From NCBI GenBank assembly GCA_037446035.1, contig JBBIJJ010000002.1, positions 1-51,071 of the forward strand: a DNA stretch of 51,071 nucleotides. The letters are read 5' to 3'. Each line of letters starts with the position of its first letter. Position 1 is the first letter of the stretch. The position numbers and the translations under genes are program-made. The notes under the pieces were generated by a model, which was not told the origin of the DNA, did no database searches, and saw only the letters and a list, made by a program, of their open reading frames with translations. Shown piece after piece: positions 17,129 to 24,463 of the stretch. This DNA is from DSNY01 sp037446035. Lineage in GTDB: Bacteria > Pseudomonadota > Gammaproteobacteria > Burkholderiales > Burkholderiaceae_F.

Positions 17129-18412
17129 GAAGACCCGGACTTCCGGAATCGGCACGACGAACTTGCCACCCCACTCGCGGATGTATGCCGCCTGCTGTGA
17201 GATCTCGTCTTTCAGATTCCACGGCAGGATCAGCACGTAGTCCGGGCGCGCCTCGCGGATCGCCGCCGGCGCCAGGATCGGAATGCGTGTGCCGGGCGTG
17301 AACTTGCCCTGTTTATACGGGTTGGCGTCGACGGTGAAGTCCAGAAAATCGGTGCGGATGCCGCAGTAGTTCAGCAGCGTGTTGCCCTTGCCGGGCGCGC
17401 CGTAGCCGATGATTCTCTTGCCGCGCTGCTTGGCGTCGATGAGAAAACCAAGCAGTTTGCGTTTCGTGCCTTTGACCTGTTCGTCGAAGCCGCGGTAGCG
17501 CTCCAGCGTCATAAAACCGTCGTCGATCTCGCGCCGGCGCAGCGCGGTCACGCGTTCGGTGACCGGCAATTCGGCGTTTTCCGCGTGCCGGCCGTAGATG
17601 CGCAGCGAGCCGCCGTGTGTGGGCAGCTCCTCGACGTCGAACAGCGTGATGCCGTGGTGGGCAAAGATTCGCTCCACCGTCACGAACGACAGGTAGCTGA
17701 AGTGCTCGTGGTAGATGGTGTCGAACTGGTTTTCGGCAATCAGCCGCTGCAGATGCGGAAACTCCATCGTGATCACGCCATGCGGCGCCAGCAAGACCTT
17801 CATGCCGCCGACGAAATCGTTGATGTCCGGCACGTGGGCCAGTACGTTGTTGCCGAGCAACACGTCGGGCCGTCCGTGCTCGGCGGCGATCGCGGCCGCA
17901 GTCTCGCGGCCGAAGAACTGCACGGTCGTCGGGACGCCTTTTGCGATGGCCGCCTGTGCGACGTTGGCGGCCGGTTCGATGCCCAGCACCGGCACGCCGC
18001 GCGCCACGAAGTGCTGCAGCAGGTAGCCGTCGTTGCTGGCGATCTCCATCACCTTCGAGCGGGCGCCCAGCTTGAAGCGCTCGATCATCATCTCCGCGTA
18101 GCGGCGGGCGTGCTCGACCCAACTGGTCGAGTACGAAGAGAAGTACGCGTACTCGGTGAAGATCTCGTCGGGTGTGACGAACTCCTGCAGTTGCACCAGG
18201 AAGCACCGGTCGCAGACGTAGGCGTGCAGCGGATAAAACGGCTCCATCTCGTGCAGCTGATCCGGTCGGATGTGCGTCTGGCACAGCGGCGACATGCCGA
18301 GATCGACGAACGTCGCCGTCAGCGGCGTGGCACAGAAGCGGCACGTGAAGCTGCGGGCTCGGCCCTTGGAGCCGGCGCTGCTCGATTCGGACGGCGGGCC
18401 TGCGGTATTCAT
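17126..18412 (-). CDS. C-methyltransferase, TylCIII/TcaB9-like, with zinc-binding N-terminus
   Basis: The 428-residue protein has an N-terminal zinc knuckle (Cys24, Cys27, Cys67, Cys70). Next come a SAM-binding motif (MEIASNDGYLL from Met122), IYHEHFSYLS (233-242) and a C-terminal domain containing GYGAPGKGNTLLNYCG. This three-part layout is that of the NDP-hexose C-methyltransferases TylCIII and TcaB9, in which the Y-x-E-H segment lies at the active site. It probably adds a carbon-bound methyl to a keto-sugar nucleotide made by the neighbouring SDR and nucleotidyltransferase. GGAG five bases before ATG 18412 fixes the start; the frame upstream is open but shows no domain. It is separated from the SDR gene by repeat copy 3, whose edge forms its stop. 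Confidence 0.92.
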   Translation of the reverse strand: MNTAGPPSESSSAGSKGRARSFTCRFCATPLTATFVDLGMSPLCQTHIRPDQLHEMEPFYPLHAYVCDRCFLVQLQEFVTPDEIFTEYAYFSSYSTSWVEHARRYAEMMIERFKLGARSKVMEIASNDGYLLQHFVARGVPVLGIEPAANVAQAAIAKGVPTTVQFFGRETAAAIAAEHGRPDVLLGNNVLAHVPDINDFVGGMKVLLAPHGVITMEFPHLQRLIAENQFDTIYHEHFSYLSFVTVERIFAHHGITLFDVEELPTHGGSLRIYGRHAENAELPVTERVTALRRREIDDGFMTLERYRGFDEQVKGTKRKLLGFLIDAKQRGKRIIGYGAPGKGNTLLNYCGIRTDFLDFTVDANPYKQGKFTPGTRIPILAPAAIREARPDYVLILPWNLKDEISQQAAYIREWGGKFVVPIPEVRVF

Positions 18413-19172
18413 TGATCTCCTTGATCGGCGGTGCGCGTCGTTTGCGGTTAGGCGGGACCGGTCGGACTGGAATCGACATCGACGATCAGGCTCACGCCTT
18501 CCCCCTGCTGCCATGCAGCAGGAGGTCGCGGACTTGCGCTGAGCCGCCGCCAATCGCCAAACCGATTTGGCATGCGAACCGATCCCGCGAACAGGGTACC
18601 CGAAGGTCGCTTTGCCGTCATCGCTTGCTGCTGCCAGCCGCAGTGTGGGCCGATCGACGGTCCGCGATGACCCGTCTTTCGCCGATCGGTGGTCGCTCCA
18701 ACCGCAGGGATACCCGCGAGGGCGTCCCTGCCAGCCGAGCGACTCCGTCCTTTTCGGGCCGGTTGCGCCGGGGGGCCGTGACTTGTCTGTTCGCCGTTCG
18801 TCGGGCAGATGCAGCCGAACTGCGCATCGCTGCCGAATCCGTTGCTTTCTACCAAAAAATTGGTACCAAATACCGCAAACCTGGGATAGAGTGGCCTCGG
18901 CCGCGATGGCCATCGGGCACGGCATCAGACCAGAACGGATCGCACGGCGCGCGGGATTTTTCTGCATGCCGTGTGAGGCAGAAGCCGCTGAACTAGGGCT
19001 TGTGCGCCCGCTAGCGTGATGTCGGCAATCGGATCGATCGCGAATCTATGCCACGCCACGGTCATCCAAGCACGCGAGCATCCCGCGGGGCTGCACGTAT
19101 GCCGGACCGATCGCGGCGCCGCTAAGCCGGCTGGTGGCGCGGCGATCAGCATAGGAGCGGCTGGAGAGGGGC
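18413..19172. other. Long intergenic region between divergent sugar-pathway operons
   Basis: These 760 bases separate the minus-strand C-methyltransferase from the plus-strand XrtA-associated glycosyltransferase. Several open frames cross it on both strands, but they are Arg/Ser-rich shadows with no domain or ribosome site. The only striking feature is an AT-rich double palindrome at 18851-18870. I looked for a sigma54 (GG-N10-GC) site for PrsR near the glycosyltransferase and did not find a convincing one. Confidence 0.5.
18850..18870. promoter_or_regulatory. AT-rich overlapping palindromes, candidate operator
   Basis: ACCAAAAAATTGGT (18851-18864) and TTGGTACCAA (18860-18869) share a half-site, giving three TACCAA/TTGGTA half-sites in 21 bases. 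It lies in a divergent intergenic region, 440 bases from the methyltransferase start and 303 from the glycosyltransferase start. The AT content contrasts with the surrounding GC-rich DNA. No bound regulator can be named. Confidence 0.45.
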
Positions 19173-20561
19173 ATGGTTCGAGTTTTCCGGCATCACATTC
19201 CCGTCGGAACGATCATCCAGGTGTTCGCGGATGCGGCGATCTTCCTGGGGGCCGTGCTGCTCGGCGTCTACGTGCAGCTTGCGCCTTATGGCGCTTCGGT
19301 CGCGGCGGCGTTCGAACACGGCCTGCTGTACGCGTTGCTGATGCTGTCCTTGAATTCCGCTTTCGGGCTGTATCGGCGTGACGAGGCGGTGACCTTTGGC
19401 GTCATCGTCGGTCGCTTGCTGCTGGCGCTGCTGCTGGGTTCGCCGCTGGCGTATCTGCTCTTCTACCTTCTGCCGGACGGGCACAGCGCGCGGACGGTGC
19501 TCGGCTACACGCTGCTGTACGCCGCCTGCGGGCAGATCCTGCTGCGCCAGATCATGTTCACCGCGCGCAGCGCGGGCATCGGTGCGCGGCGCGTGCTGAT
19601 CGTGGGTACGGGCGCTGAAGCGAGGACGGTGGAGGAGTCGCTGAGGTCACTCGGCTATCCGCGCTATGCAGTGGTCGGGTTCTACGAAGCGGGTGCGGCC
19701 GATGGCGGCGCTTTGCCTGCGCCCCAGCGCGTGTATGCGCGCGAGCACGACTTTACCGAACTCGTGCGGCGGTTGCGCGTGCAGGAAGTGATCGTCGCCG
19801 TGCGCGAGCAGCGCGGCGGTGTGCTTCCGCTGCGAGAGTTGCTCGAGTGCCGGATCCGCGGCATCCCGGTGACCGACCTGGCCGGTTTCTATGAGCGTGT
19901 TCGCGGCGAAGTACCGATCGAGTCCCTGAAGGCAAGCTGGCTGATCTATGGACAAGGTTTTGCGCAGGGCGGCCTGAGAACCGCGATCAAGCGCGCGTTC
20001 GACATCGTCGCGGCGACGGTGCTGTTGATCCTCGCCCTGCCCGTGATGCTGTTCGCCGCGTTGGCCATCTTCGTGGAGAGCGGGCTGCCGATCATCTACC
20101 GGCAAGAGCGCGTCGGGCGTGGCGGACGGACGTTCATGGTGCTGAAGTTCCGCAGCATGCGTACGGACGCCGAGAGAGACGGCGTGGCCCGCTGGGCGGT
20201 GGCGGGGGATTCCCGGATCACGCGCGTGGGCCGGATCCTGCGCAAGACGCGCATCGACGAGTTGCCGCAACTGATCAACGTGCTTCGCGGCGACATGAGC
20301 CTGGTCGGACCGCGGCCTGAACGCCCATGCTTCGTGACCGAGCTGAAGGAAAAGATCCGCTTCTACGACGTACGTCACAGCGTCAAGCCCGGACTGACCG
20401 GGTGGGCGCAGGTGCGCTACAGCTACGGCGCTTCGGTCGAGGACGCGAGCAAGAAGCTCGAGTACGACCTGTACTACGTCAAGAACCACTCGTTGTTCCT
20501 CGATGTCTTGATTCTGGTCGAGACGGTTCGAGTCATCCTGTTCCGCGAAGGCGCCCATTAG
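19173..20561 (+). CDS. XrtA/PEP-CTERM system sugar transferase (polyprenyl glycosylphosphotransferase)
   Basis: The 462-residue protein has four or so N-terminal membrane helices, a central nucleotide-fold region (RVLIVGTGAEARTVEESL) and a C-terminal bacterial sugar transferase domain from about residue 265. The domain includes the membrane anchor AIKRAFDIVAATVLLILALPVML, LKFRSMRTDAE, RKTRIDELPQLINVLRGDMS and the RPERP segment. It should move a sugar 1-phosphate onto undecaprenyl phosphate and so start the repeat unit. The layout and the prsK-prsR-prsT genes downstream match the glycosyltransferase subfamily tied to XrtA exosortase exopolysaccharide loci. GGAGAGGGG lies just upstream of the ATG. 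The gap to prsK is filled by repeat copy 2. Confidence 0.92.
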   Translation: MVRVFRHHIPVGTIIQVFADAAIFLGAVLLGVYVQLAPYGASVAAAFEHGLLYALLMLSLNSAFGLYRRDEAVTFGVIVGRLLLALLLGSPLAYLLFYLLPDGHSARTVLGYTLLYAACGQILLRQIMFTARSAGIGARRVLIVGTGAEARTVEESLRSLGYPRYAVVGFYEAGAADGGALPAPQRVYAREHDFTELVRRLRVQEVIVAVREQRGGVLPLRELLECRIRGIPVTDLAGFYERVRGEVPIESLKASWLIYGQGFAQGGLRTAIKRAFDIVAATVLLILALPVMLFAALAIFVESGLPIIYRQERVGRGGRTFMVLKFRSMRTDAERDGVARWAVAGDSRITRVGRILRKTRIDELPQLINVLRGDMSLVGPRPERPCFVTELKEKIRFYDVRHSVKPGLTGWAQVRYSYGASVEDASKKLEYDLYYVKNHSLFLDVLILVETVRVILFREGAH

Positions 20562-20647
20562 CGGGGCCGCGTCCGCGAGGATGCCGCCGGGCGGGGCCGT
20601 CGACCGCGCACCGGCTGGTTGCGGTCGGGCAAAATCGCCTCCGGAAC

Positions 20648-20854
20648 TATTGCCCGTCTCTTAACCTCGTGACACGTGCCAACCGCTTGGCGCCCGCCTG
20701 CCTCAGCCCTCGTCATTCCGAGCCAAGGGCGAGGAATCTCCGCTGCTCGCAGTGCCGAGATCCCTCGCTGCGCTCGGGATGACGGAATCGGGGACGGTCA
20801 GCGCGACGGGAACTCGCAAGGCGGCGGTGTCACGAGGTTGGGTAATGTTCAATA
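20648..20854. repeat. MITE-like palindromic element, copy 2 (complete)
   Basis: This 207-bp element is in the same orientation as copy 1. Ends are TATTGC...TAACCTCGTGACAC on the left and the inverse of TATTGA..ATTACCCAACCTCGTGACAC on the right. The inner arms are CGTCATTCCGAGCC (20710 on) and GCTCGGGATGACGG (20773 on). The right terminal repeat contains the likely start codon of prsK (ATG 20845-20847). Confidence 0.82.
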
Positions 20855-22974
20855 GTCCGTTGCGGTCCGTCGTCTTGAACCCCGATTGGTCGACCGATCC
20901 CGCCGTCTGGTCCTACGGACTTGCGGCACTCGCTTTCGGCGCCTTCGCGATCCAGCTTGCTGTCGGCCGGCGCGGATCGGGGGTGGGCGGGCTGCTGCTG
21001 GCCGCAGTGGCTCTGCAGGCGATGTGGGCCTTGGCATCGCTCGTGTACGCCGCTTCAGGCACCGAGTTCGCCTGGAAGCTGGCCCGCGTTTTCGACGGGT
21101 TGCGCTACGGGGCGCTATTTGCCTTTCTTGCGTTGATCCGGCCGGGCGGCTCGACCGAGCGCCCGTCTGAGGCCGGTGCGCGCCGCTTGCGGCGCCTTGT
21201 CGCCGTGCTACTGGCACTCGCGGCGGTCGCGATTTATCTCTTTTCCCCGCCCCCGAACACGCTGGCCAGCGGGTATGGCGTTGTCATGCCGACGTTGCTG
21301 CTGGGCGCGAGCGTGGCGGGAATGGTGCTCGTCGAGCAGGTCTATCGAGGTACTCCGGAAGCGCAGCGCTGGAACGCGCGGCCGCTGTGCGTAGCGCTGG
21401 CTGCGGTGTTCGGCTTCGACCTGGTGCTGTACTCCGACGCGGCGCTGTTCCGCGAGCTCGACGCCCATCTCTGGGCGGCACGTGGCCTTGCGCACGCGCT
21501 GGTCGTCCCGGTGCTCGGTATCGCGACTGCGCGCAACAAGGAATGGCGCTTCGACGTCGCGCTTTCGCGCGGCGTCGTGGCCGGCTCGACCGCACTCGTG
21601 GTTTCCGGCGGCTATCTGCTCGCGGTCGCGATCATTGGCTACTACGTTCACTACTTCGGCGGAAGCTGGGGCAAGGCACTGGTGACCGTCGTGCTGTTCG
21701 CTGGGATGCTTGTCTTCGTGCTCGTGACCGTGTCCGGCACGTTTCGCGCCAAGATGCGCGTGTTCATCGCCAAGCACTTCTTTCCGTACCGGTACGACTA
21801 CCGCGAGGAGTGGCTCGCCTTCACTCGCACGCTATCGAGCCCCAGCATGCCCGGCTCGATTCGCGAGCGCGGCATCCGTGCGCTGGCGGATCTGGTCGAA
21901 AGCACCGGCGGCGCCTTGTGGACGAGAGGTGACGACGGCGCCTACGTGCAGGTTGCGCGCGTCAATCTGCCGGCGAGCGAGGAGGTTGTACCGGCGTCGG
22001 ACTGGTTGCCTTCGTTCCTGCGCGCCACCGGCTGGGTGATCGATCTGCACGAGCTGCGGCGGGATCCCGCCAAGTACCAGGTCGAGCGGATGCCGTCATG
22101 GCTGCTGCAGGTTCCTTCGGCGTGGCTCGTCGTGCCGCTGTTCGAAGGCGAAGACCTGCTCGGCTTCGTGCTGCTGGCCGATCCGAGAGTCCAGTTCGAA
22201 CTGAACTGGGAGGTGCTGGACCTGCTGAAGACCGCGGGACGGCAAGTGGCCGGTTTCCTGGCGCAGGAGCGCGCCACGGAGGCGCTGCTGGAGGCCCGGA
22301 AGTTCGATGCGTTCAATCGCATGTCCGCTTTCGTCGTGCACGATCTGAAGAACCTGGTCGCGCAGCTGCAGTTGCTCTTGAAGAATGCGGAGCGCCACCG
22401 CGCCAACCCTGACTTTCAACGAGACATGCTCGCCACCGTCGAACACGCGGTCGACCGCATGAATCACCTGATGCAGCAGCTTCGTTCCGGCGCGCAACCC
22501 GTCGAGCGCGCTGGACCGGTAGATCTGACCGCCGTGGCCGATCGCCTGCGGCGCCGTTTCGGCGCGGTGCAAGCAGCGCTGGCGTTCGACGTGGAGCCAG
22601 GGGTGGTCGTGCTCGGCCACGAGGACCGGTTGGAGCGCGTTTTCGGGCATCTTCTGCAAAACGCGATCGAGGCGTCGGGAGATAATCCGCGCGTTCACGT
22701 GCGCGCCCGCCGCAACGGTGCGGCGGCCGTCGTCGAGGTCGCCGACCAGGGCGTGGGGATGAGTGCCGAATTCGCGCGCGAACGTCTGTTCAAGCCATTC
22801 CAGTCGACCAAAGCCGCCGGCATGGGCATCGGGACCTACGAGAGCCAGCAGTACGTCAGCAGCGTCGGCGGCCGGATCGAGGTCGACACTGCGCCGGGCG
22901 CCGGCACGACCGTGCGCGTGTTTCTTCCACTAGCGGCCGCGCGCAGCGCGGCCGTGACCGAGGGTGTGGCATGA
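20845..22974 (+). CDS. prsK: PEP-CTERM/XrtA system histidine kinase PrsK
   Basis: The 709-residue membrane kinase has roughly eight N-terminal helices (to about residue 300), a GAF-like sensor segment and a HisKA/HATPase core. The phospho-acceptor is His499 in FVVHDLKN. The ATP lid motifs NAIEAS, ADQGVGMS and FKPFQSTKAAGMGIG follow. PrsK is the named kinase partner of the sigma54 regulator PrsR in XrtA-type exopolysaccharide loci. The chosen ATG lies inside the terminal repeat of element copy 2, with GAGG eight bases before it. Any start before this would read through the element. The gene overlaps prsR by ATGA (22971-22974), so the two are translated together. Signal and ligand are not known. 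Confidence 0.92.
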   Translation: MFNSPLRSVVLNPDWSTDPAVWSYGLAALAFGAFAIQLAVGRRGSGVGGLLLAAVALQAMWALASLVYAASGTEFAWKLARVFDGLRYGALFAFLALIRPGGSTERPSEAGARRLRRLVAVLLALAAVAIYLFSPPPNTLASGYGVVMPTLLLGASVAGMVLVEQVYRGTPEAQRWNARPLCVALAAVFGFDLVLYSDAALFRELDAHLWAARGLAHALVVPVLGIATARNKEWRFDVALSRGVVAGSTALVVSGGYLLAVAIIGYYVHYFGGSWGKALVTVVLFAGMLVFVLVTVSGTFRAKMRVFIAKHFFPYRYDYREEWLAFTRTLSSPSMPGSIRERGIRALADLVESTGGALWTRGDDGAYVQVARVNLPASEEVVPASDWLPSFLRATGWVIDLHELRRDPAKYQVERMPSWLLQVPSAWLVVPLFEGEDLLGFVLLADPRVQFELNWEVLDLLKTAGRQVAGFLAQERATEALLEARKFDAFNRMSAFVVHDLKNLVAQLQLLLKNAERHRANPDFQRDMLATVEHAVDRMNHLMQQLRSGAQPVERAGPVDLTAVADRLRRRFGAVQAALAFDVEPGVVVLGHEDRLERVFGHLLQNAIEASGDNPRVHVRARRNGAAAVVEVADQGVGMSAEFARERLFKPFQSTKAAGMGIGTYESQQYVSSVGGRIEVDTAPGAGTTVRVFLPLAAARSAAVTEGVA

Positions 22975-24323
22975 ACGACGAGGCGCGTAAACCGCTGTTG
23001 ATCGTCGAGGACGATCCCGCCCTGCAAACGCAGATGAAGTGGGCGTTCGACGCCTACGAGGTTGTCTTGGCCTCGGACCGCGAGTCGGCGCTCGCGCAGG
23101 TTCGGCGCTTCGCGCCAGCCGTGATCACGCTCGACCTCGGTCTGCCGCCGCTGCCGGATGAGCCGACCGAGGGGCTTGCCACGCTGCAGCAGATCCTGAC
23201 CTTGCTGCCGGATGCCAAGGTCATCGTGCTGACCGGGCAAAGCGACCGCGCGAACGCGCTGCGGGCGATCGCGCTCGGCGCCTACGACTTCTTCGCCAAG
23301 CCGTTCGATCCGGACGTGCTCGGTCTGACGATCGAGCGCGCCTTCCGTTTGCACGAGCTGCAGGAAGAAAACCGCCGGCTGCAATCGACGCGGCAGGCGG
23401 CCGCGCTGGCCGGCATCCTGACGCGCGACCCGGAGATGCTCAAGGCGTGCCGCACGGTCGAGAAGGTCGCACCGACCAATGCGACGGTGCTGATCCTGGG
23501 CGACTCGGGCACCGGCAAGGAGCTATTCGCGCGCGGGCTGCACGAGTTGTCGCCGCGCCAGAGACAGCGCTTCGTCGCGATCAACTGCGCGGCGATTCCC
23601 GAAACGCTGCTCGAAAGCGAGCTGTTCGGCTTCGAGAAGGGCGCATTCACCGGCGCAGCCAGGCAGACGGTCGGGAAGATCGAAACCGCGCACCGCGGCA
23701 CGCTGTTCCTCGACGAAATCGGCGACCTGCCGACGGCGTTGCAGGCCAAGCTGCTGCGCTTTCTGCAGGAGCGTTCGATCGAACGCCTGGGCGGGCGCGA
23801 GGAGATCGCCGTGGACGTGCGCGTGGTGTGCGCCACGCATCAAAACCTCAAGGCACTGATCGCGGAAGGCAAGTTTCGCGAGGACCTGTTTTATCGGCTC
23901 GCGGAGATCGTGATCCACGTGCCACCGCTGAAGCAACGCAAGGGCGATGCGGCGCTGCTCGCGCACGCGTTCGTGCAGCGCTACGCCGCCGAGCACAAGC
24001 GCGGCACGCTGAAGCTCGCGCCCGATGCGATCGAAGCGATCGAACGCCACGACTGGCCCGGCAACGTGCGCGAGCTGGAAAACGTGATCAAGCGCGCCGT
24101 GATCATGGCCGACGGCTCGTCGATCCGCGCGGCGGACCTGGACCTCGAAGCGAAGGGGGAGGCCGACGACCTGAACCTGCGCGCGGTGCGCGACGAGGCG
24201 GAACGCGGCGCCGTGCTGCGCGCGCTCGCGCGCGTCGACGGCAATCTGAGCAAGGCGGCCGAGCTGCTGGGTGTGAGCCGGCCGACGCTGTACGACCTGC
24301 TGCATCGATTCGGACTGAAATGA
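22971..24323 (+). CDS. prsR: PEP-CTERM-box response regulator PrsR (sigma54 activator)
   Basis: The 450-residue protein has a receiver domain with phospho-acceptor Asp55 (ITLDLGLPP), an AAA+ domain with Walker A GDSGTGKE (177-184) and the sigma54-contact loop GAFTGA (about 224-229). A Fis-type helix-turn-helix ends the protein (LSKAAELLGVSRPTLYDLL). It should activate RpoN-dependent promoters when phosphorylated by PrsK. In XrtA systems the predicted targets are PEP-CTERM protein genes and polysaccharide genes carrying upstream GG/GC sites. No such target gene with a PEP-CTERM tail is seen in this window. Its stop overlaps a possible ATG of prsT at 24320. Confidence 0.94.
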   Translation: MNDEARKPLLIVEDDPALQTQMKWAFDAYEVVLASDRESALAQVRRFAPAVITLDLGLPPLPDEPTEGLATLQQILTLLPDAKVIVLTGQSDRANALRAIALGAYDFFAKPFDPDVLGLTIERAFRLHELQEENRRLQSTRQAAALAGILTRDPEMLKACRTVEKVAPTNATVLILGDSGTGKELFARGLHELSPRQRQRFVAINCAAIPETLLESELFGFEKGAFTGAARQTVGKIETAHRGTLFLDEIGDLPTALQAKLLRFLQERSIERLGGREEIAVDVRVVCATHQNLKALIAEGKFREDLFYRLAEIVIHVPPLKQRKGDAALLAHAFVQRYAAEHKRGTLKLAPDAIEAIERHDWPGNVRELENVIKRAVIMADGSSIRAADLDLEAKGEADDLNLRAVRDEAERGAVLRALARVDGNLSKAAELLGVSRPTLYDLLHRFGLK

Positions 24324-24339
24324 ACGGACTGCAAGATCC

Positions 24340-24456
24340 CCGCGGCCCTCGGCCGACCGAAATCCCCCCGGCCCTCGGCCGCCCCCCCTTCTCGAAGGGA
24401 GGCCACGACCAGCCCCCTTTCGAAAAGGCGGCGGCGCGCGCAGCGCGCGGGGGATG
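24340..24456. repeat. Palindromic intergenic repeat between prsR and prsT
   Basis: The stretch holds CCCCCCTTCTCGAAGGGAGG, a near-perfect hairpin, then CCCCCTTTCGAAAAGG and the inverted GCGCGCAGCGCGC followed by GGGGGAT. Read in the prsT frame it gives the PPFSKGG/PPFEK peptides known as translation of a dispersed bacterial repeat. It interrupts what would otherwise be a tight prsR-prsT junction. Confidence 0.6.
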
Positions 24457-24463
24457 TCGAGCG

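Noticed and set aside
18412..19019. Frames of 150 to 194 residues in the long spacer on both strands
   Set aside because: No ribosome site, Arg/Ser-rich, no recognisable domain, and they overlap each other.
18413..19172. A sigma54 site for PrsR before the glycosyltransferase
   Set aside because: Scanning for GG-N10-GC with TGGCAC/TTGC context gave no convincing match.
23447..24463. The prsT frame running open ~1 kb upstream through prsR
   Set aside because: This part overlaps prsR in another phase, is Arg-rich and lacks family residues. The lipoprotein signal starts near 24464.
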